NCBI GenBank assembly: GCA_049511335.1
Contig: JBEKYD010000345.1
Coordinates: 1 to 7,837, forward strand
DNA length: 7,837 nucleotides
Direction of reading: 5' to 3'
Origin: JBEKYD01 sp049511335
Lineage (GTDB): Bacteria; Acidobacteriota; Terriglobia; Bryobacterales; Bryobacteraceae
In this document: piece by piece, positions 4,964 through 7,837 of the stretch
Layout of the letters: the number at the start of each line of letters is the position of its first letter
Numbering within the stretch: the first letter of the stretch is position 1
Made by a program: the position numbers and the translations under genes
Notes under the pieces: generated by a model
Databases searched by the model: none
The model's input: only the letters and a program-made list of their open reading frames with translations
What the model was told of the DNA's origin: nothing

Positions 4964-5940
4964 CAGTCCTCAGCATGCACCAGTTTGAGCGCCGAGGAAA
5001 GCGTGTTTTCAAAGATCGGGTCGCGCCGCAGGATGCCCAGTTCTTCCCGCATCAGGTCGTAATCGCTGGGCGCCGGCAGGCTGGTGCATTGCGCCAGCCC
5101 GTTGATGGTGGTCACCAGGCGCGCGCCCCACCGCTCCAGGGCCACGCTCCAATCCTCGCCTTCGAGGGTCACGCCGGTGTGTTCGGACCGCGTCATTTCG
5201 AGCCGCGGCCGGGCGCCCACCTTCGCCAGCGCATCCATGACCCAGGCGGCCAGATACCAGGACCGCACCGTGGGCTGCTCCCGCTTCGACGCCACCCGCA
5301 CTTTGGTGGTGCGCGCCAGGCCGTCCAGGTAGCTATGGTTTTCAAAAATCCCGGCCAGCGTTTCCCGCCACCGGGTGGTGCGCGTCCAGGAAAGGTCGGC
5401 GGCCCAAATTCCCCGCGCCGCCAAACTTGCCACCAGCTCCAGCGCCGCGCGCGAATCCGCGATGGGCGCGGTGTCCACCACCACTTTCTGCGCCAATTGC
5501 GCCAAGGCGTCGAACTCCGGCATGGCCGCCAGGCGCACGCTGCGGCACCACAGCACCACCGGCAGATCCGGCACTTCGAGCGGCAGAACGACCGAGGGAA
5601 GATCTTCGAGCGCCGCATCCGAGGCGGTAATTTCCACCTGCTCGCAGCAAATCTGCCGCCGCTGGCCGAATGGCATCCAGCATTGCGCGTACACCCGCTC
5701 GGTGAGGGTGCGCGCGGCGGCACCGCTCAAGCGGATCGAAATCGTGCGCGCCGGGTGCTCCGGCATCAAGGCCGCCAGGGTTTCGCCCAGCGCCATCGGG
5801 TCGTCGCTTTCTTCGGCCATCGCCACCAGGGTCAAGCTGCAGGCCCGCAGCACGCCCTGGCCACCCTCGGCCTCCTTGCCCGTGGTGACCCAGAGATCTA
5901 CTAGCTCTTTGAGAATATGGTCCGGCGCCACCGTGCCCAT
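4963..5940 (-). CDS. opcA: Glucose-6-phosphate dehydrogenase assembly protein OpcA
   Basis: OpcA promotes oligomerisation and redox-responsive activity of G6P dehydrogenase; it is best known from cyanobacteria and actinobacteria. This 325-residue protein has the features of the family. The N-terminal half has a VLRACSLTLVAMAE strand and PARTISI near residues 80-90, then ICCEQVEI and a central LPLEVPDLPVVLWCRS block. The C-terminal half includes IWAADLSWTRTTRWRE and a SWYLAAWVMDAL segment. The start is the ATG at 5940-5938: GGAGG (5953-5949) lies eight bases upstream, and the ATG overlaps the zwf stop (TAATG). An ATG five codons earlier overlaps the ribosome binding site itself and is rejected. 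Several cysteines (for example ICCEQ) could be redox-sensitive, but that is speculation. Position between zwf and pgl strongly supports the call. Confidence 0.9.
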   Translation of the reverse strand: MGTVAPDHILKELVDLWVTTGKEAEGGQGVLRACSLTLVAMAEESDDPMALGETLAALMPEHPARTISIRLSGAAARTLTERVYAQCWMPFGQRRQICCEQVEITASDAALEDLPSVVLPLEVPDLPVVLWCRSVRLAAMPEFDALAQLAQKVVVDTAPIADSRAALELVASLAARGIWAADLSWTRTTRWRETLAGIFENHSYLDGLARTTKVRVASKREQPTVRSWYLAAWVMDALAKVGARPRLEMTRSEHTGVTLEGEDWSVALERWGARLVTTINGLAQCTSLPAPSDYDLMREELGILRRDPIFENTLSSALKLVHAED

Positions 5941-7460
5941 TACGGTTTCCTCCATGTGTGGCCGCGGCGCGCCAGCATGCGGTCGGCCGCCGCCGGTCCC
6001 CACGAGCCCGCGGGGTAATTGGGAAAGTCGTGCTTGGTTTCGCGCCAAACGTTCTCGATCGGCTCTACCACGCGCCAGCTCGCCTCCACCATATCCTGGC
6101 GCGTGTACAGCGTGGCGTCGCCGACGATGGCGTCCAGCAGCAGGGTTTCGTATGCCGAGGGAGAACGCTCGCCGAAGCTCGACCCGTAGTTGAAATCCAT
6201 CGACACCGGCCGCAGCCGCATGCCGGCGCCGGGCTGCTTAGACAGGAACTTGAGCGATATGCCTTCCTCCGGCTGGATGCGCACGATGAGCAGATTGGGC
6301 GCGGTGGCCGGCGCATCGCCATCGAACATGGCGAGCGGCGCCGGCTTGAACTGGATGGCGATTTCGGTGACGCGTTTGGGCAGCCGCTTGCCCGTCCGCA
6401 GGTAGAAGGGCACGCCCGCCCAACGCCAGGTTTCGCAGAAAAAGGTCACCGCGGCGTAGGTATCCGTGCCCGATTCCTTGTCCACCCCCGGCTCCTCGCG
6501 AAAGCCCGGCACCGGCTGACCGCCGATGCTGGCGGGCCCATATTGCCCAGGCGCGGTGTCCCGCCGGATTTCGTCCGGCGTCATGGGCTTGATGGAGCGC
6601 AGGAGTTTGGAGCGCTCGTCGCGCACCGAATCGGCGCGGAAGCTGGCGCTCGGTTCCATGGCAATCGTGGCCATCACCTGGATGAGGTGATTCTGAATCA
6701 TGTCGGCCAGTGCCCCGGCTTCCTGATAATAGGCGCCCCGGCCTTCCACGCCGATCGATTCCGCCGCGGTGATCTGCACGTGGTCCACATGGTTGCGGCT
6801 CCACAGCGGCTCGAAGATTCCGTTGCCGAAACGAAAAGCCAAGATGTTCTGGACGGTTTCCTTACCCAGGTAATGATCGATGCGGTAGACTTCGGATTCC
6901 TGGAAAACCTGATGCAGCTCGCCGCTCAACGCCCGCGCCGTTTCCAGGTTCCGGCCAAACGGTTTTTCCACCACCAGCCTGCGCCATCCCGAACCCTGGT
7001 TCATGCCCGCGCCGCCGATGCCTTGGGCCGCGCGCCCGTATTGGCTGGGCTGGGTGGAAAGGTAAAACAGCGCGTTGCCGCCGGTTGCGCGTTCGCCGTC
7101 CACTTGTTTCAACTTGGCCGCCAGCTTTTCGTAGAAAGCGGCGTCGTCGATATCGCCGGCAACGTAATAGAGGCCCGCGGCGAAGGCCTTCCACACGTCT
7201 TCGTCGAATTCGGTGTCTTCGGAGAATTGCTTCACGGCTTCCAGCATTTTGTCGCGAAACTGGTCGTCGGAGAGCGCGGTGCGCGACGTGCCGATGACGG
7301 CAAACCCCGCCGCCAGCCGCCGGTCGTAGGCCAGGCGGTACAGCGCCGGTATGAGCTTCCGCTTGGTGAGGTCCCCATTGGCGCCGAAGATTACAACTGT
7401 ACATTCCGGTACGCGCCGTTCAAACCGCAAAGGATCTTGAAAGGGATTCTCTATCGGCAT
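5940..7460 (-). CDS. zwf: Glucose-6-phosphate 1-dehydrogenase
   Basis: This enzyme oxidises glucose 6-phosphate to 6-phosphogluconolactone with reduction of NAD(P)+, the first step of the oxidative pentose phosphate pathway. The 506-residue length is normal for bacterial Zwf. Visible landmarks are the Rossmann loop VVIFGANGDLTKRKL (22-36), LFYLSTQP (131-138), the catalytic lysine region EKPFG (165-169), and the substrate-binding signature RIDHYLGKE (193-201). FGNGIFEPLWSRNHVDHVQI follows, then FYLRTGKRLP in the C-terminal domain. N28 replaces the more common S/T in GA(S/T)GDL, a conservative change. The start is uncertain: the ATG at 7460 is preferred because it begins MPIENPFQDPLRFERR, but an in-frame ATG at 7472 would add four residues and neither has a clear ribosome binding site. 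It is first in the operon; its stop overlaps opcA. The nearest divergent gene is the broken hicA. Confidence 0.95.
   Translation of the reverse strand: MPIENPFQDPLRFERRVPECTVVIFGANGDLTKRKLIPALYRLAYDRRLAAGFAVIGTSRTALSDDQFRDKMLEAVKQFSEDTEFDEDVWKAFAAGLYYVAGDIDDAAFYEKLAAKLKQVDGERATGGNALFYLSTQPSQYGRAAQGIGGAGMNQGSGWRRLVVEKPFGRNLETARALSGELHQVFQESEVYRIDHYLGKETVQNILAFRFGNGIFEPLWSRNHVDHVQITAAESIGVEGRGAYYQEAGALADMIQNHLIQVMATIAMEPSASFRADSVRDERSKLLRSIKPMTPDEIRRDTAPGQYGPASIGGQPVPGFREEPGVDKESGTDTYAAVTFFCETWRWAGVPFYLRTGKRLPKRVTEIAIQFKPAPLAMFDGDAPATAPNLLIVRIQPEEGISLKFLSKQPGAGMRLRPVSMDFNYGSSFGERSPSAYETLLLDAIVGDATLYTRQDMVEASWRVVEPIENVWRETKHDFPNYPAGSWGPAAADRMLARRGHTWRKP
5949..5953 (-). promoter_or_regulatory. 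Ribosome binding site that fixes the opcA start
   Basis: GGAGG on the minus strand lies eight bases before the opcA ATG at 5940-5938, inside the last codons of zwf. It is the strongest Shine-Dalgarno sequence I see in the operon and decides between two in-frame ATGs. Confidence 0.7.
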
Positions 7461-7546
7461 CGCAACCAACATATCACGGGCGGTGAGGGACCCCCGGTAT
7501 CGGTTTTCGGTAATTTTGCGCGGGGCAAACCCCTTCGAACAGCGCC
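7461..7546. promoter_or_regulatory. Divergent intergenic region between zwf and hicA
   Basis: This 86-base region must hold the promoters of the zwf operon (minus) and the hicAB locus (plus). It contains a perfect 4-bp hairpin GGGG-CAAA-CCCC (7522-7533), a TTCGAA palindrome (7534-7539) and an AT-rich patch around TAATTTT (7511-7517) that could supply -10 sequences. No consensus -35/-10 pair stands out on either strand, so I cannot assign transcription starts. Confidence 0.35.
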
Positions 7547-7823
7547 ATGATGAGGTTTGTGCGCAAGCAACTTCTGCTCCGGGTCCTCAGCGGCACCGCA
7601 GATGCCAACATCCGATTCGATGAGCTGCGGTCGCTTCTAGCCGCTCTCGGGTTTGCCGAGCGCATTAATGGCGGTCATCAATGGCGGTCATCACATTTTT
7701 GCCAGGCCGGACGTCGTGGAAATCCTCAATCTTCAGCCACGTGGTTCGCTGGCCAAACCGTACCAGGTCAAGCAAGTTCGTGGTGTGATTGTCCGGTATA
7801 AACTAGCGGAAGGGGCGGAATGA
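7547..7823 (+). pseudogene. hicA: HicA-type toxin frameshifted by a 13-bp tandem duplication
   Basis: The first part encodes a HicA N-terminus: VRKQLLLRVLSGTADANIRF, DELRSLLAALGFAERINGGH. HicA is a small dsRBD-like mRNA interferase with a catalytic histidine in its G-x-H-H strand. At that point the frame changes and reads nonsense to a stop at 7801. The missing second half is present in another frame: HIFARPDVVEILNLQP, RGSLAKPYQVKQVRGVIVRY, KLAEGAE, TGA at 7821-7823. An exact tandem duplication of AATGGCGGTCATC (7667-7679 and 7680-7692) explains the shift. Removing one copy restores a continuous protein of about 87 residues reading RINGGHHIFARP. Two adjacent ATGs (7547, 7550) are possible starts, with weak ribosome binding sites. 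As it stands the toxin should be inactive; a precise reversion could restore it. Confidence 0.88.
7667..7692 (+). repeat. 13-bp tandem duplication inside hicA
   Basis: AATGGCGGTCATC occurs twice head to tail with no mismatch, and the next base (A) also matches, as expected for replication slippage. Thirteen is not a multiple of three, so the second copy shifts the hicA frame at the codons of the catalytic histidine pair. Confidence 0.95.
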
Positions 7824-7837
7824 CGAAATACGAGATC
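7820..7837 (+). CDS. hicB: HicB-type antitoxin, first six codons (partial)
   Basis: The ATG at 7820 overlaps the restored hicA stop by four bases (ATGA), the usual arrangement in hicAB operons. The six visible residues, MTKYEI, fit the common HicB opening (M-x-x-Y-x-I/V). GGGGCGGA lies directly upstream as a possible ribosome binding site. The family call rests mainly on position after hicA because the rest is outside the window. Confidence 0.6.

Noticed and set aside
4184..5904. Long plus-strand frames opposite pgl and opcA
   Set aside because: They are antisense to two well-supported genes and have no motifs. They reflect codon bias on the coding strand.
5958..7550. 530-codon plus-strand frame opposite zwf
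   Set aside because: It lies entirely antisense to a well-supported zwf and is His/Arg/Gly-rich with no family motif. Long antisense frames are expected in GC-rich genes.

Overview
The window comes from a GC-rich bacterial chromosome. The gene content (a zwf-opcA-pgl cluster, a ComB-like phosphatase, clusters of small type II toxin-antitoxin genes) and the style of the GC-rich palindromic intergenic repeats suggest an acidobacterium of the Solibacter/Bryobacter type. This assignment is an inference from gene style, not from a marker gene.

Layout. Positions 1-93 hold the first 31 codons of an exported protein on the minus strand. Positions 173-768 hold an intact DUF433 antitoxin / DUF5615 PIN-like toxin pair (minus strand). 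A perfect 16-bp inverted repeat separates it from a divergent BrnT/BrnA locus (828-1295), in which the toxin gene has an internal out-of-frame deletion and the antitoxin is whole. Positions 1368-1746 (minus) hold a small two-helix membrane protein broken by a +1 frameshift. Positions 1747-2626 have no gene I can support. They hold a degenerate GC-rich palindromic repeat and two copies of a paired TGCACA motif. Positions 2627-2743 are the C-terminal remnant of a second BrnT-like toxin, followed directly by its intact CopG-type antitoxin (2753-3073). A repeat element with near-perfect 22-bp inverted ends lies at 3124-3289, with a related end at 3316-3372. A ComB-family phosphatase gene follows (3399-4118).

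The metabolic core is on the minus strand: zwf (7460-5940), opcA (5940-4963) and pgl (4963-4238). The coding regions overlap by one base at TAATG and TGATG junctions, so they almost certainly form one translationally coupled operon. Together they cover entry into the oxidative pentose phosphate pathway: G6P dehydrogenase, its assembly/activation factor, and the lactonase that hydrolyses its product. Divergent from zwf, a hicA toxin gene is frameshifted by an exact 13-bp tandem duplication at its catalytic-histidine region, and the start of hicB follows at the window edge.

The most striking pattern is that three of the four type II toxin genes are broken by three different lesions (internal deletion, 5' truncation, tandem duplication). 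Each partner antitoxin reading frame is intact as far as it can be seen. I see no clearly new defence or metabolic system. The window reads as ordinary central metabolism beside an accessory strip with decaying toxin-antitoxin modules and mobile repeats.
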